64,000 nt of DNA from Stenocarpella maydis. Lineage: Eukaryota; Ascomycota; Sordariomycetes; Diaporthales; Diaporthaceae. The stretch is from NCBI GenBank assembly GCA_002270565.1, contig NQMI01000008.1, positions 686,807 to 750,806 of the forward strand, written 5' to 3'. The position numbers and the translations under genes are program-made. Position 1 is the first letter of the stretch. The number at the start of each line of letters is the position of its first letter. Of this stretch, positions 33,211 through 44,403 are shown one piece after another. The notes beneath the pieces are model-generated. The model ran no database searches, was not told the DNA's origin, and worked only from the letters and a program-made list of their open reading frames with translations.

Positions 33211-35361
33211 TCAGTACGCCTGACCAGGCACTGGTTTTCTCTGGACTGCTCCCTGCGGAGGGCCTTGGGGGCGTCCTTGAGGTCCTTGAGAAGGATTCTG
33301 CGGTGCGCCACCAGGTCTGTATTCCTGTTGCATGCCAGAAGGTCCAGGAGGGCTGGGTCTCCTGCCTGCGCCGTTGGGTGATTGAGACCTGGGTGGTCCC
33401 TGCCGGCTCGGAGACTGAGATCGCTGGGCTGGTGACTGAGGTCGTTGCCCCGCAGGGGACTGGGGCCGCGATCCGGGTCCCATCTGTGGTCCCACTGGGC
33501 GGGGAGGACCAGGGCGGCCAGGGCCCATCGGAGGGCGCACAGGTCCAGGTCCCCGGGCTCCAGGTGCGAGTGGGTGTGGCTTTCCATGCCCCTGATTAGG
33601 TCCGGGCCCACCCTGGCTGCCCGCAGATGGACCTGGAGGCCGTCCCTGAGGCTTGACTGGTGGCCCTCGAGGGCCAGCTTGCTGAGGTGGCCTTGGTTTC
33701 ACAGGGCGGGTAGACAGACAAGTTCGGGGAACAACTCCTTGTTGAGAACGATCGAGGCGGATGCACAGTGCCTGCCACTTGTTAGCATTTCCCACAGATG
33801 GTATGAATTGGTATCAACTTACCCATCCATCATCATACTCATGAAGGAGTCTCACAACCTGGCCGGTGTGCAATTCCATCTCGTCATCCATCGTAGGCTT
33901 GAAGTCGAGCTGAACACGGTGAACAGATGACTCTGCGGGACCTCCTGCAGCAGCGATCGCAGCAGCACCTGCTGATGGCTCCGGAGCCTGGCCAGACTCA
34001 ACCTCACTCATGCTGAACTCAGTGCCGGCCGGACTAGGGGGCACAGGCCCAAGCTTTGAGGGTAGCGTCAGGTCAAGAGGCGCAGGAGTATTGTCCTTTC
34101 GCACAGATTGCTTCCGCTGCAGACCAGACACGGCCGTGCCACCGGCAATTTCACCGGCCGTTGGTACGGCGGCAGCTCCGGACGTGGCAGGCATCGAGGT
34201 GGCGGAAGCGGCACCAACGGAGGCGCCTTGCTGCGGCGGGAGCGGGGAGAGAGGCGGGGAGTGCGTTACGATCGGAGCCAGGACCGCTGAATCAGTCGTG
34301 ATAGCGGAAGCCCTAGGAGCTGGGGCGAGGCCAAGGGGCGACGTGGGCGACGGTACCATGCTGACCTCGCTGATGGGCGTCATCGGGGTGGCAGGGTTTC
34401 GGGGCGTAGGAGGCTCTTCATGGATGGTCTCGGCGTGATTTCCGAAGGGGTTGTGCACATCCTGGCTGTCACTTGTCGTCGGGCGCTCCCAGGCGCTGGC
34501 ACCAGGAGCCCGCCTCATGGTCGGACTGGCAACCATTGCGATGCTTTGCTGAGGGCCCCTGCTGGCTCGCTTCTCGGCAGCGTTGGGAGCTCCCAGGAAT
34601 AGCTGGGTCATGGGTCGCAAACTGAGGCGCGGGGCCTTTGCTGGGGTTGGAGGCGCGCGAGCATGGTCTCCGAAGGGGCCGTTGAGTTTCTCGTCGTCGG
34701 CTAGACGTTGCTGCTCTTTTATCTGCTTCTTCTTCCTGCTAACCGCAAAATAGACCAGCCCGAGGATGACCAAAATACCAGCCAGAACGCCAATAGCAAT
34801 GCCCGCCTTGGTCGCTCCGTCGCTTGACCCCGAATTTGAACCAGAAGACGCCGACTGAGTTGCCTCTGCGGCCGAGGCGGCTGTGGAGTCCGCAGCCGCT
34901 GATGACCCGGAGATACTGAAGGTACTGGAGGAGCTTGGGGTGGCCAAGGCAAGTGGGCCACCGGCGGTCACGGGTGGTGCCGTGGAAGCCATGATGGCAC
35001 TGGGGAGTGACGATGGTTCGTCATCGCCACCGCCACCTACGTCGATGCTGGTGCTGCTGGAGATGATGCTGGCGCTCGTGGGAGTGTTGAGAGCAGGAGG
35101 ACCTACGGACTTCCTCGGGGGCGCCTCGGGGGGGGTAGGAGCCGGCTGCTCACCCTCAGTTACCGATATCGTTTGTTCGATGACTTGAGTGACGGTCTGG
35201 CGTGCTAGGGTCGTCAAGGGACCACCGTCCCAGCCTTCTGGAGTTTGCGTCTCATAAACCGTCACCACCCGCTTGCTCAGCGCCGGCAGGCCGCCCTGAT
35301 CACCACCTTCCCTCGCATCGTGGCGTCCTCGCCGATGGACGTGACCGCGTTTGAAAGACAT
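33211..35361 (-). CDS. Single-pass membrane protein with cytosolic SH3 domain, two exons
   Basis: Exons are 35361-33823 and 33771-33211, 699 residues; the 51-base intron (GTAAGT..CAG, with a GCTAAC branch) cuts inside the SH3 domain. Layout: a Ser/Thr/Ala-rich extracellular-type N-terminal region (about 60-185); one membrane helix AGIAIGVLAGILVILGLVYF (about 187-207) followed by RKKKQ, which fixes a cytosolic C-terminus; a long disordered part; an SH3 domain (about 480-536: LDFKPTMDDEMELHTGQVV, HEYDDGW, then LDRSQQGVVPRTCL after the splice); and a Pro/Gly/Gln-rich tail to the end. There is no obvious N-terminal signal peptide. The architecture resembles fungal cell-surface or polarity adaptors (Fus1- or Sho1-like in principle), but I do not recognise a named orthologue. 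Confidence 0.88.
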
Positions 35362-35893
35362 GTCGACGGGTCGTTTGCAGGACGGAACTCCTCGCTAATT
35401 TCAAGGCAAGCGCAAGAAGGCACAGACAATGAGATCTGTCTCATCAGGATTGAGTGATTATCGAATTATGGTTGCACATGGGACGTTCGTAGTCTGGTCG
35501 CTTCAGATCTAGAAAAGTAATGACTGTGTGTTGATTGGGGGTTTGGTGTTGTGGAAATTGCACAGGCAACAGGATCCTGATTATCGAGAGAGAGCGACGG
35601 GCCCGAGAGCAGCCCGAGTGTGAAGTTGGGGTCCTAAAGTGAGCGGCCAAGCTTCCAAGCAGTGTGTGGGTTGCTGGAACAGCTGGAGGGTATGATATGC
35701 CAAAATGAAGGAACGAAGACGACCGAGTCAAGTCTTCCTGTCGCCAGGTCGAGTGCGACGGTGGGTTGCGAAAGGGTGAGGTGCCGCAGAGAAGGAGTGG
35801 GCGACCTGCAGAGGAGGTCTAAAAAGAGAGACGGGAGGAAGGAAGGAGTGAGAGACAGAAAGAGGCTGTGCGTGGTTGTCGTTGGTGAGTGAG

Positions 35894-35962
35894 CATGGGC
35901 ACTGGCATGGGCATGCACGGGCATGGCCACGGCCATGGCCATGGCCATGGGTACGGGCATGT
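35894..35962. repeat. Imperfect GGCATG/GGCCATG short tandem repeat
   Basis: Units of GGGCAT, GGGCATG and GGCCATG follow each other for about 70 bases in the upstream region of the SH3 protein gene. Confidence 0.7.
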
Positions 35963-36424
35963 GGGAGTGTGGGTATGGGGGTAAGCCGATGTGCACCTGC
36001 AGGTGAAAAGGTGCAGGCCTCATCTGGTTGGGCCCGGGATGGGCTGGTGTGGGCTGGGCTGGGGTCCTGTTGGATGGGTTGGTGGTGCCCCAGCACCTTG
36101 TGTACATACCTAGGTAGGTGCCTCGGGAGGAGACAGGTGTGGGCCAGCCAGTCAGCAGTCAAGGGACAGATGATGCAAGATGCGGCTTGCTGATGGCGGC
36201 GTCTGCAGGGGGGACACGGCAACTTGTCGAGGTGCAGCACAGCATGCTACCTAGGCATTGCGTGGTGTTGTAAAACGGACGATTTTAGCTCCAGGGGTTT
36301 GTCTCCCGGAGGTCAAAACAAGCGGTGATCTCCAAGAAGAGTCCTGGAGGGGAGAGGAGAGTCGCCCGCCGACCCGGAGGATGATGCTTGCAGGACTCGC
36401 AGCACCACAGCCAGCGACCAACCA

Positions 36425-36476
36425 ACAGCCAGCCAGCGGCCAGCCAGCCAGCGGCCAGCCAGCCAGCGGCCAGCCA
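36425..36476. repeat. 15-bp tandem repeat (CAGCCAGCCAGCGGC)
   Basis: About three copies, the first partial. Because 15 is a multiple of three, any overlapping frame repeats QPASG, which creates misleading open frames here. Confidence 0.75.
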
Positions 36477-38414
36477 ACCTCGCAAATCCCACGAGGGCGT
36501 CATGGACAGCGTTGATCGCTTTCCATATGTGTACTACTGCTATGTAGTGTGGGCCACGGCCCTCGTCTGGCCATCAATCAGGTGAACAGACTAATAAGCA
36601 TGACGAGACCCTCTCCCCAACCAGCACGCTGGACCGACTGACCGACGGTGCACAGGGCAACAAACGGGATCGACACTACCGTGTACACAGTACTGTATGT
36701 GTACGCGGCAAGCTTCTTCCACCCCAAGTGAACGGCTGCGAGGACATGGCCTGGGGTTCAAATGGTCCCCACTCTCCCAGGTACACCAGGCATCCCATTG
36801 GCCGAGGGTGCACACCCCCCGTCACCCACCTGCCCGAAGCGAAATTTGTCCCCCAGCAGGGGCTACATCCTACCCTTCAGCCTTCTTGCTTTGATTGGCA
36901 AGGTTGGGGTGATTTCTGCCAGCTGCAGGCCGCATCCCTGTCCGGCTCGACTCGCCCGACTCCTTGGCCTGTTCGTCTCGTCTCTGCTGCCGTTTTGTTT
37001 CCTGTCGCGTTCAAACCTTCGGACGTTTCTGCGTCTCTTCTGCTGGCGTGCCGTCCGTGCAGAGTTTTTGGAAGGAAGAAGGAAGAAGAAAATTTAGCCT
37101 TTTGGTGAAACTTTAACAGTCGTCTCCCGAGTGGATTCCTCGTCGACGGCCGAAATAATCACACCCTCGCAATCTTTATGCGACAACTGTCCAAGGACCG
37201 AGGACTGACTGACTGCCTGGCAGCCCTGGGTACTGCACGTCTTCTCTGTCCTGTCATGATCGCCCATTGTACCCGGCTTTGTCGATCTGTCATCCTCTAT
37301 TGTCTCAGTCCCTGTTGATGCTGCCACGCCTGCACGCTTGCCGCCCAGCTAGCCGGCTAGCCTGCTATGTACTGTAGTTTGTCTGCTCGTACATAGACCC
37401 CACCAACACCCGCTAGCAGGCCTAGCTAGCACTGCCAGCCTTGGGGCCCGACGATCCTCATCACCAACAAGTCTCGCCATCGCCGCCCCGCCGCCTGCAT
37501 GTCCTGCCAGCTGAGATTGGCACCGACATTCATTCCCGCACGTGTGTGTCCTCTGTATCAAGTGTGCCTGCTGGGGCTCTGGTTCCTCCCCCTTCGCGCG
37601 CACCCCGGTGGCCGATAAGCCATCACCATCATGCTGATGATGCTGCCTTTTGATTCCAGTCATGCGATAAGTGACGAGCCGGCTACGCCCGTCGCAAATG
37701 AAGCAATCTTTATCTCGATTGCCACGGTCCACACGGGGATTTCTTCACCGCACTGACTGTGGGGTCAAAGACAAAACGACGTCGGTACCCCGGACTCCCC
37801 GGTCCTTGTTGCAATTCGTGGATTCTGGAGTACTACGTGTACGTACACACTACACTACACCACGCACGCCTCGGTGGGTGGCTTCCCGGGCCACCGTGAC
37901 AGCACGGGACACCCGGGAGAGCCGTGTTCATGACTCCCGTCGCGTACTAGTGGAGCAGTAGCCCTCGTGGTTGTTTCCGGGCAGTAGTTTGGCTCGCCCA
38001 CCGCTGGGGACATCTCCTGGTCATTGCGCCCAAGCTATGTTTCACAATTGAGGTAGCCTACTCTGTCCGGCGGGGCCAGTTCCTCCACTCGACATCGTAT
38101 CTGCTTTTTTGACACCCGGAATTAAAGAAAATACCATGGAACACGGCAGTATGGAGGACCCTGAGGCCTCTGTCGCCACTATCCATGACGATTTTCCTAT
38201 CCTAACGCCCGGCAAATGCATATCCTGAACCCGGTAGATTCCTCTCACAGTTGGCTTCTTGTGCGCCAGGCCAAGAACTTGCCTACGAGGCTGGGTCACC
38301 CGGATCCAGGTCCATGTCCACGTCTGGATCTGGGCGTTGGTCCGGACCCTGGGCTCCTTTCAAGGCACTGTACGCGGCCGGCAGGACTCTAAGTTGCATC
38401 AGCTGCTGGGCATC

Positions 38415-40460
38415 CTATCCCCAACGCTGCTGCTGATTGTGCTGAGCCTGCCCGCCGTAGTAGTTGGGATGCTGGTAATTCTGCGCCGGAGCGGGAGGGG
38501 CCGGGCCATTGCTGGGCGGGTATTGCCCGGGCACGCTGTACCCTCCAGCCGGTGGCATGTAACTTGTGTGCTGCGCTGCCCGTTGCTGATGTGGTGGTGA
38601 CCAGTTTGGTGGAGGCACAGGAGGGAAGGGGAACGGGTTGCCCTGGGCTGGACTCCAGCTGGGCATCGGATAACTAGGAGCTGGGCCGGCAGGAGTCGCG
38701 GGGGATCCAGGCGTTCCTCCGAACTGGGGCAGAGGCGGTATTGGGAACGGCCACTGGCCGGGTGCAGGTGGCGGGACCACAGGGAAGGGGGGCGGCGGCT
38801 GGTGAGGGTTCTGAGGTTGAGCATGTGCTTGTTGCTGTGGGCGGCTGTTGTGTCCTTGGCCGCCACCGCGACCTCGCCCCTGAAAGCCTCTTCCTCGACC
38901 ACGTCCCCTCGGATCTCCACGTCGCCCACCGTTTTGGCCTCCCCGGCCGCCGCCGTTCATTGCTGGGAAAGTCAACACTCCAGGGGGCGGCGGCGGAGGG
39001 AGTCCCATGCCGAAATTTTGAGGCCGCGGTAGCTTGTGATACGTGCCGTCGTCGTCCTCGCCGTAGTTGAGGTTCGGATCACCCGCGGTAGATGGTGCCT
39101 GCGAGGCGCGGTCATCACCCCTGTTTTTGCCCTTGCCACCACCGCGCTTGCGATTCTTCTTCTCCCTCTTGTGAGCTTGCTCTTGCTCGTCGTCCGAGTA
39201 CTCCATCTCATCGGGACCGACCTCTTCGTCGTGCAGGTTGCTGGCATCGGAGCCTTTCTCCTGCCTGAGTTGTGAGGGGAAAACGAAATTTGCGTGCGCC
39301 TTGGAATACCAGACCTGGGTGCCTCGCTCCAACGCAGCTGCCTTCGCTTCCTCCTCTGATCGGAACTTGAGGACGTACATGGGCTTGTGCACGGTCGCAA
39401 TGGTATCGTGAATGACTCCCAGGACGGTGCGATCCTCTTTACAAAGGACCGAGCCGCGATCAAGAACCGTAACGGCAGCCCCAGCTTGAAGTGCCTCAAT
39501 GACGGCTTGGGTACCTTCAACGATATGCTGCACGATGCCAAGAGGCGCAATGATGTCTTCGTGGCTTAGTCTGATTTCGGGTGTTGGCTCAGGTTCGTCG
39601 GGGAGCTCATTCTTAGTGCGCACTCCCGCGGCCTGCTTCGCAGCCCTTGTACCGTCCATCTCATCGTCGCTACCACCGTCTGCCTCCATCAGCAACCTCG
39701 CCGTCTCCTCGACGCCGAGAAGCTTGGACTCGCCCACGTCTGAATCATCGTCGTCGCTGTCATCAGAGCTGCTTTCGGAGCTTGAGGATTCGTAAGGTGA
39801 CGAGTCCACTTCCCATTCGGGGTTCGCATCGGCCTCGTGCTCGCCTGGCGCTGTCTCTATAGGTTCAGCTTGGCCGTCCCTGTCAGCATCGGGAGCATAT
39901 TTCTCCTCGCCTTTTGACATTGGGCCAAGAAGGCCGTCGAGGGCAGCTTCGAGTGCATGCGTGACACTGGGCGACCCAGGTCCCGAATCGTCTTCCTGTT
40001 TCGCGGACTGGGTCTGAGGCTCCTCGGCCGAGGCTTTGAAAGGGGTTTGCTGTGTCTCCGAGCCAGCTTTTGTGCCACTTTGGTCTGCGGGGGCGTCTTG
40101 TACGAGTGGTTGACGGTCCTCCATCTTCTCGTCTTGTTGTGTCACTACGCCATTCGCATGCTGGACCGTGGCCGATTCGACGACCTTCGGCTCGGGGCCA
40201 TCAAGGACGGCGTCTGACTCCTGAGTAGCTTGCGCTGGTTCCTGAGTGGCTGGCCCATCCATGTCAGCGTCTACACCCTGGCCGGCTTCCGCTTGCTCTT
40301 GTTCTTGTGCCCCTGGCCCGTGTTCATCTGTCATCTCGGAATCGGTGGTCGTCTGGGCATTTGTGGTGGCGCTGGGCTTGTCGGATTCGATTCTAGGCGC
40401 CGTTGCTGCATCTTCGCTCTGCATTTCACCAAGACCGGGTATGTTGAACGAGTGATCCAT
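38415..40460 (-). CDS. naf1: NAF1, H/ACA ribonucleoprotein assembly factor
   Basis: Single exon, 681 residues from the ATG at 40460 (MDHSFNIPGLGEM). The frame continues upstream to 40571, but the region looks like leader. The core (about 300-395) is the Gar1/Naf1 RNA-binding domain: EDIIAPLGIVQHIVEGTQAV, LDRGSVLCKEDRTVLGVIHD, TVHKPMYVLKF and GTQVWYSKAHANFVF. Naf1 binds Cbf5 and nascent H/ACA snoRNAs in the nucleus and is replaced by Gar1 in the mature particle. The N-terminal half is acidic (runs of E, D and S at 220-245). After the core come a basic KREKKNRKRGGGKGKNRG stretch, an RGG-type region (GRGRGRGFQGRGRGGGQG) and a Pro/Gln-rich tail, as in fungal Naf1. Confidence 0.92.
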   Translation of the reverse strand: MDHSFNIPGLGEMQSEDAATAPRIESDKPSATTNAQTTTDSEMTDEHGPGAQEQEQAEAGQGVDADMDGPATQEPAQATQESDAVLDGPEPKVVESATVQHANGVVTQQDEKMEDRQPLVQDAPADQSGTKAGSETQQTPFKASAEEPQTQSAKQEDDSGPGSPSVTHALEAALDGLLGPMSKGEEKYAPDADRDGQAEPIETAPGEHEADANPEWEVDSSPYESSSSESSSDDSDDDDSDVGESKLLGVEETARLLMEADGGSDDEMDGTRAAKQAAGVRTKNELPDEPEPTPEIRLSHEDIIAPLGIVQHIVEGTQAVIEALQAGAAVTVLDRGSVLCKEDRTVLGVIHDTIATVHKPMYVLKFRSEEEAKAAALERGTQVWYSKAHANFVFPSQLRQEKGSDASNLHDEEVGPDEMEYSDDEQEQAHKREKKNRKRGGGKGKNRGDDRASQAPSTAGDPNLNYGEDDDGTYHKLPRPQNFGMGLPPPPPPGVLTFPAMNGGGRGGQNGGRRGDPRGRGRGRGFQGRGRGGGQGHNSRPQQQAHAQPQNPHQPPPPFPVVPPPAPGQWPFPIPPLPQFGGTPGSPATPAGPAPSYPMPSWSPAQGNPFPFPPVPPPNWSPPHQQRAAQHTSYMPPAGGYSVPGQYPPSNGPAPPAPAQNYQHPNYYGGQAQHNQQQRWG

Positions 40461-40971
40461 GGTGAGCGGACTCCAGCGCGGAGATCGCAGTATGGGGAAT
40501 GAGGAACCGTGCAGGCGTCCGTGTCTTAGAGATGTCTTCGAGTGTCGATGCTGGATATCGGCATGTAACAATTGTATGCTTCACACCTATAGCTTGATGA
40601 CAACTTCATAAGGTCCTGTATCCCATGGGGAGATAAGACAGAAAAAAGGTTGAAATCCAAAATGCTAAGCAGGACGGGGGACAAATGTGCGAAAGAAAAG
40701 ATCTAAATCTTGAGCTTTTTCGATTATCTTTTTCTAGGTCCTTATCGATAAGACGAGGTGAGATTGGAGATCAATCTAGAGTGGAGTGACGTCGCGGCTG
40801 CACAGCTTGTCATAGTGGTGGGTCCCGGGGCAGGTACCACTGTCAGGCGCAGCCGTCGCGACAAAAGCTCTCAACAGCTTCTGGTCCGCAGCTCACTCAC
40901 CACATGCACCGTCTGCGGCACTTCGTCCCGTCTCGGTCGTGATATCACTCCTTCCCACCACCAAAGACAAG
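40461..40971. other. Divergent promoter region between NAF1 and ALG9
   Basis: The two starts point away from each other with about 510 bases between them. No TATA box stands out, as expected for housekeeping genes. Confidence 0.5.
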
Positions 40972-42987
40972 ATGGCTCCCAAGGCCGCCCAGCCGAGGGA
41001 ATTTGTCCATCCCGAGGCTTCTCATGCTCGAAAAATGTATGCCCCAGCGAGCCGGACTTCGGCCAAGGTGTCCTGAGTGGTGTGGTGTTTGTTGGCTTTG
41101 CTGGTACTGACGGCCCCTCTAGAAAACCGAGCCCTTTCGCGGTCGAACCCATCCACGCATTTTATATGTTCCTGGCTGCGAACTTGGTCTCGGCTCTGTT
41201 CAACCCAATTCAGGACTGCGATGAGACCTTCAACTTTCTGGAACCCACCCACTACTTAACTCATGGATACGGCCTGCAGACATGGGAATGGTCACCTGCC
41301 TACGGCATCAGGGATTGGCTCTATGTCCTCCCCCACGCAGTACTTGCAGGCCTGAGACACTTGTTGCCACAAGCTACAAAAGTGAGGACCCTTTCTTCTG
41401 GGAGATGTTTTGTGCCGTCAGTGCTGACAACTTCTGATAGCTTGGAGGTTTCTATTTCATCCGCTATGCCCTTGCCTTGGTCTGTGCACTATGCCAGACT
41501 CTTCTCTACCGCGTAATCAGCCTCACAGTCCATCCACGGATCGGTGTATTCTTCATTCTCGCCCTAGTTCTCAGCCCTGGAAACTTTCATGCAAGCACCG
41601 CATACCTCCCCTCCAGCTTCGCCATGTACACAGCCATGTTGGGAGCTGCGGCCTTCATGGACTGGACGGGAGGCTTCAAAACTGCCGCAGGTATAGCCTG
41701 GTTTGCGGCCGGTGGTATCATCGGCTGGCCGTTCGCCATGGCTCTTGCTGCCCCGTTCCTTTTGGAAGAGGCTTTGCTTGCCTTGTTCGCTCTCGGGAAC
41801 ATGGATCAGTTCCTTCTATCCGTCCGACGCATCACTCGTGGTATCCTTGCCGCGGTCGGTATCCTTGTGAGTGTTCCCGGTTCAGAATCCACCAACGTCT
41901 ATCTGACAAGGGCCAGGCCGTCGATTCACTGGTAAACTCCTATTTCTACAGGGTGTGGGGCATCGTTGTCTCATGGAACATCGTCAAGTACAACGTCTTC
42001 TCCAAAGGTGGTGGCCCCGAACTGTACGGCACTGAGCCATGGACCTTCTACTTCAAGAACTTGGCGCTCAACTTCAACCTTTGGTTCGTGCTGGCTCTGG
42101 TCGCATTGCCGCTCTTCCTCCTGCAGAAGATCATCGCTCCGAGTGGCCGCGCTTTGTCTTTCTCCCTGCGGGCCCTCGTCTTCCTCTCGCCATTCTACCT
42201 GTGGTTCGCCATTTTCACACTTCAGCCTCACAAGGAAGAGCGCTTTATGTACCCTGCTTACCCCTTCCTCGCCCTCAACGCGGCTGTATCAGCCCACATC
42301 ATCCTCACTGCTGTCGGTCACGTCAGCAAGAACACGGTGGTTGGCAAAATTCCCGCATCTGTCAGGCTTGTCCTTACCGTGGTCGTGCCTTTCTTGCTTG
42401 TTGCATCGTTGTACATCCTGCGCGTTGTTGGTATCTTCACAGCGTATGGTGCCCCGCTATCGCTCTATGGCCCTCTCGGTGCCGGCGCCTTTGGGGATGC
42501 CGAGTTGGTTGGGGGCCGGGGCGACTTCGTCTGCTTCGGAAAGGAGTGGTACCGCTTTCCCTCTTCATTCTTTCTGCCCAGAGGCATGCAGGCCAAGTTC
42601 ATTCAGTCCGAGTTCCGAGGCTTACTCCCCGGGGAGTTCCAGAAGAGCAGCCTATTGGAAGGTTTCAGTGGTACCTATGTGCTCCCTAGCAGCATGAACG
42701 ACCAAAACAAGGAAGATCCAAGCAAGTACACCACTATTGAACTATGCAACTTCCTCGTGGATACCCACTACCCCTTGAACACGGAAAAGGGGCTGGGATT
42801 GCCGCCAAAAGAACCCGACTACATTGCCGACACAGAAAATTGGGAAGTTGTAAAGTGCATTCCATTCTTGGATGCGGGAAATACTGCACTGGTTCCCAGA
42901 ATGATATGGGTGCCTAACTGGAGTTTGATTCCCGACAAGTACCAAAGGAAATGGGGTGAGCATTGCCTACTTCAGAAGAGAGCCTGA
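40972..42987 (+). CDS. alg9: ALG9-type alpha-1,2-mannosyltransferase, four exons
   Basis: Exons are 40972-41036, 41123-41381, 41441-41866 and 41917-42987 (606 residues). Introns 2 and 3 are clear (GTGAGG..TAG, GTGAGT..CAG); exon 4 could start at 41911 instead without a frame change. The first donor is less sure: GTATGC at 41037 gives the right frame with the TAG at 41122, while GTGTCC at 41068 does not. ALG9 adds two mannoses from dolichyl-phosphate mannose to the growing lipid-linked oligosaccharide on the ER lumen side. Signatures: FNPIQDCDETFNFLEPTHYL and HGYGLQTWEWSPAYGIRDW (GT22 family, first lumenal loop with the catalytic acid), WNIVKYNVFSKGGGPELYG, TEPWTFYFKNLALNFNLWF and LQPHKEERFMYPAYPFL, with about ten hydrophobic segments. 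Confidence 0.93.
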
Positions 42988-43206
42988 GGTTGAAAGTGGT
43001 CAAGTCACAAAGCGATATTGGGTGGCCCCGGTAGCGAAAGATCTACAAAACATAAGCAAGCATATCAAAAAAAATGTGAAAAGTGTGGAAATGCTCATTC
43101 TCTGCCTATTTGGCCGTAGGTTACGCATGTCCCTTCGCACGTGGTCTCCCGGCCTCAATTATTTGCAGTCGCACCGTTATAATAGTGAATCTAAAGAGCA
43201 GAGTCG

Positions 43207-43764
43207 TCAGTCATGAGGCATCTCAGACGAAACTAGGTCCGTTCGTCGAATCCTCACCGTCTGGTCTGAACAGCCCGCCGGAGTCTGGTAAGCGTATGCA
43301 CCAGTGTTGATGAATAGAGCCTGGTTCTTGCACACTAGCCAGGCCGCTACATTCTGTCTCTGCAAGCCAGGGGCGGACCATGTCACCGCGTCTCCCTGGA
43401 ACGCAAACGTCCCAAAGCTATTCTTGGTCGCATTGAATACCGTTGCCAATGTCCTCGGTGGGGCCGCCAGGTCCGCCGGCTTCTCTACATGGAGGTACAA
43501 AGTTCCGGTGTAGTCGACCAGCTGCCCATCGACAATATTATATTGCCCGGCCGTGGTGTAGTCGTTAAGAGTAGCTGTGCCAGCCTGGTTGGCCGGGACT
43601 GTTTGCAGGTACTTGTGATAGTTGGGCGATGCAACTGCTCGGATCCAGTATTGGCCTGGCTGGAGCGTGGTTGGCGTGGGAGCACGGAGTTGGACCCAGT
43701 CAGGCTGAGGGGCGGCGCTGGCTGTTGCCAGGAGGCCGTAGTAAGCGAGAATCTTGAAGAGCAT
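43207..43764 (-). CDS. Uncharacterised small secreted protein, single exon
   Basis: 185 residues from the ATG at 43764; upstream in-frame codons to 43806 are leader. A signal peptide is clear (MLFKILAYYGLLATASAAPQ). The mature part has repeating Y/T/N-rich beta-like strands: PGQYWIRAVASPNYHKYLQT, GTATLNDYTTAGQYNIVDGQ, TGTLYLHVEKPADLAAPP, FGTFAFQGDAVTWSAPGLQ, and WLVCKNQALFINTGAY ending near AGCSDQTVRI. Two cysteines near the end could form one disulfide. The pattern resembles a class of secreted proteins common in Sordariomycetes that I cannot name. A TATATA sits about 80 bases upstream. It lies just before the first repeat copy. No enzyme motif. Confidence 0.82.
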   Translation of the reverse strand: MLFKILAYYGLLATASAAPQPDWVQLRAPTPTTLQPGQYWIRAVASPNYHKYLQTVPANQAGTATLNDYTTAGQYNIVDGQLVDYTGTLYLHVEKPADLAAPPRTLATVFNATKNSFGTFAFQGDAVTWSAPGLQRQNVAAWLVCKNQALFINTGAYAYQTPAGCSDQTVRIRRTDLVSSEMPHD

Positions 43765-43841
43765 CGTTCTTGGTATTCGCAATTGGATTTTAGCTAAATT
43801 GGCCAAGATTGTCCCGGCCTCTCTCAGATTGCGGGCTTTGT

Positions 43842-43850
43842 TGTATATAA
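43842..43850 (-). promoter_or_regulatory. Candidate TATA box of the 185-residue secreted protein gene
   Basis: Minus-strand TTATATACA about 80 bases before the ATG at 43764. Confidence 0.45.
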
Positions 43851-44004
43851 CCGAGGTGGAGCTGGCCTGGCTCGGGAGCAGACGCTCCGTACAGAGTGCT
43901 ATGGCCAGAGTAAGACACTTTAATTAATATCAAGCAGCGGCGGCATAACGGATCTTTACCAGCGGCCCGAATCACCCTTCAAATAGGATCGTTCATTGAG
44001 TATG

Positions 44005-44403
44005 CTATTCATCCAGAATAGCCTATGAACAGGATGTTGACACACAACATCCCAGATGGCTCGCTAAAATTCTCAGCCTCTAATTGGTAATAATATCTAT
44101 GTACTAACTGGTTTATTAAAGAACCCTAACCTAGAGGGCCGGGGGCCGGGAAGGGGGTCCCTCCCTATGGGGGCCCTTCCTCTGGGTACGTGGAGGTCCC
44201 TCTTCTGTATGTATGGAGGGCCTTCGTGGAAGCCCTTCCTCTGGGCCTTTAGAGGGCCCTCCTGGGTGGTGTGGAGGGGGTTCGTCGGAGGAGCGAGCGG
44301 AGCGAGTGACGAAGGCGAACCACCTCCACGCCTATTTAAGCTGTAGTCCTTAAATGTTAAATAAATAGCTCCCAGGGCCCCGGCAGGAACTTTCCACCTG
44401 GTA
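44005..44403 (+). repeat. Non-coding dispersed repeat, copy 1
   Basis: It begins CTATTCATCCAGAATAG (itself an inverted repeat) and ends CAGG..CTTTCCACCTGGT. In order: an AT-rich part, several loosely repeated units built on AGAGGGCCCT / CCTTCCTCTGGG, and a hairpin with arms GGTGTGGAGGGGGTTCG and CGAACCACCTCCACGCC (44270-44335). Then come CTATTTAAGCTGTAGT and the GC-rich end AGCTCCCAGGGCCCCGGCAG. There is no open frame. It matches copies at 51850 (same orientation) and 55582 (inverted). It could be a non-autonomous DNA element; no clear target-site duplication can be fixed. Confidence 0.8.

Larger units (their letters stand above)
35362..38414. other. 3-kb interval upstream of the SH3 gene, no supported gene
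   Basis: It holds promoter and leader DNA of the SH3 gene (C/T-rich on the minus strand, 35400-36100), two short tandem repeats listed separately, a TACCTAGGTA at 36107-36116, and the 3' flank of NAF1. Open stretches are short and low-complexity. Confidence 0.45.

Noticed and set aside
33093..33599. A plus-strand open frame opposite the SH3 protein's tail
   Set aside because: It is a shadow of the Pro/Gly/Gln-rich repeats on the minus strand.
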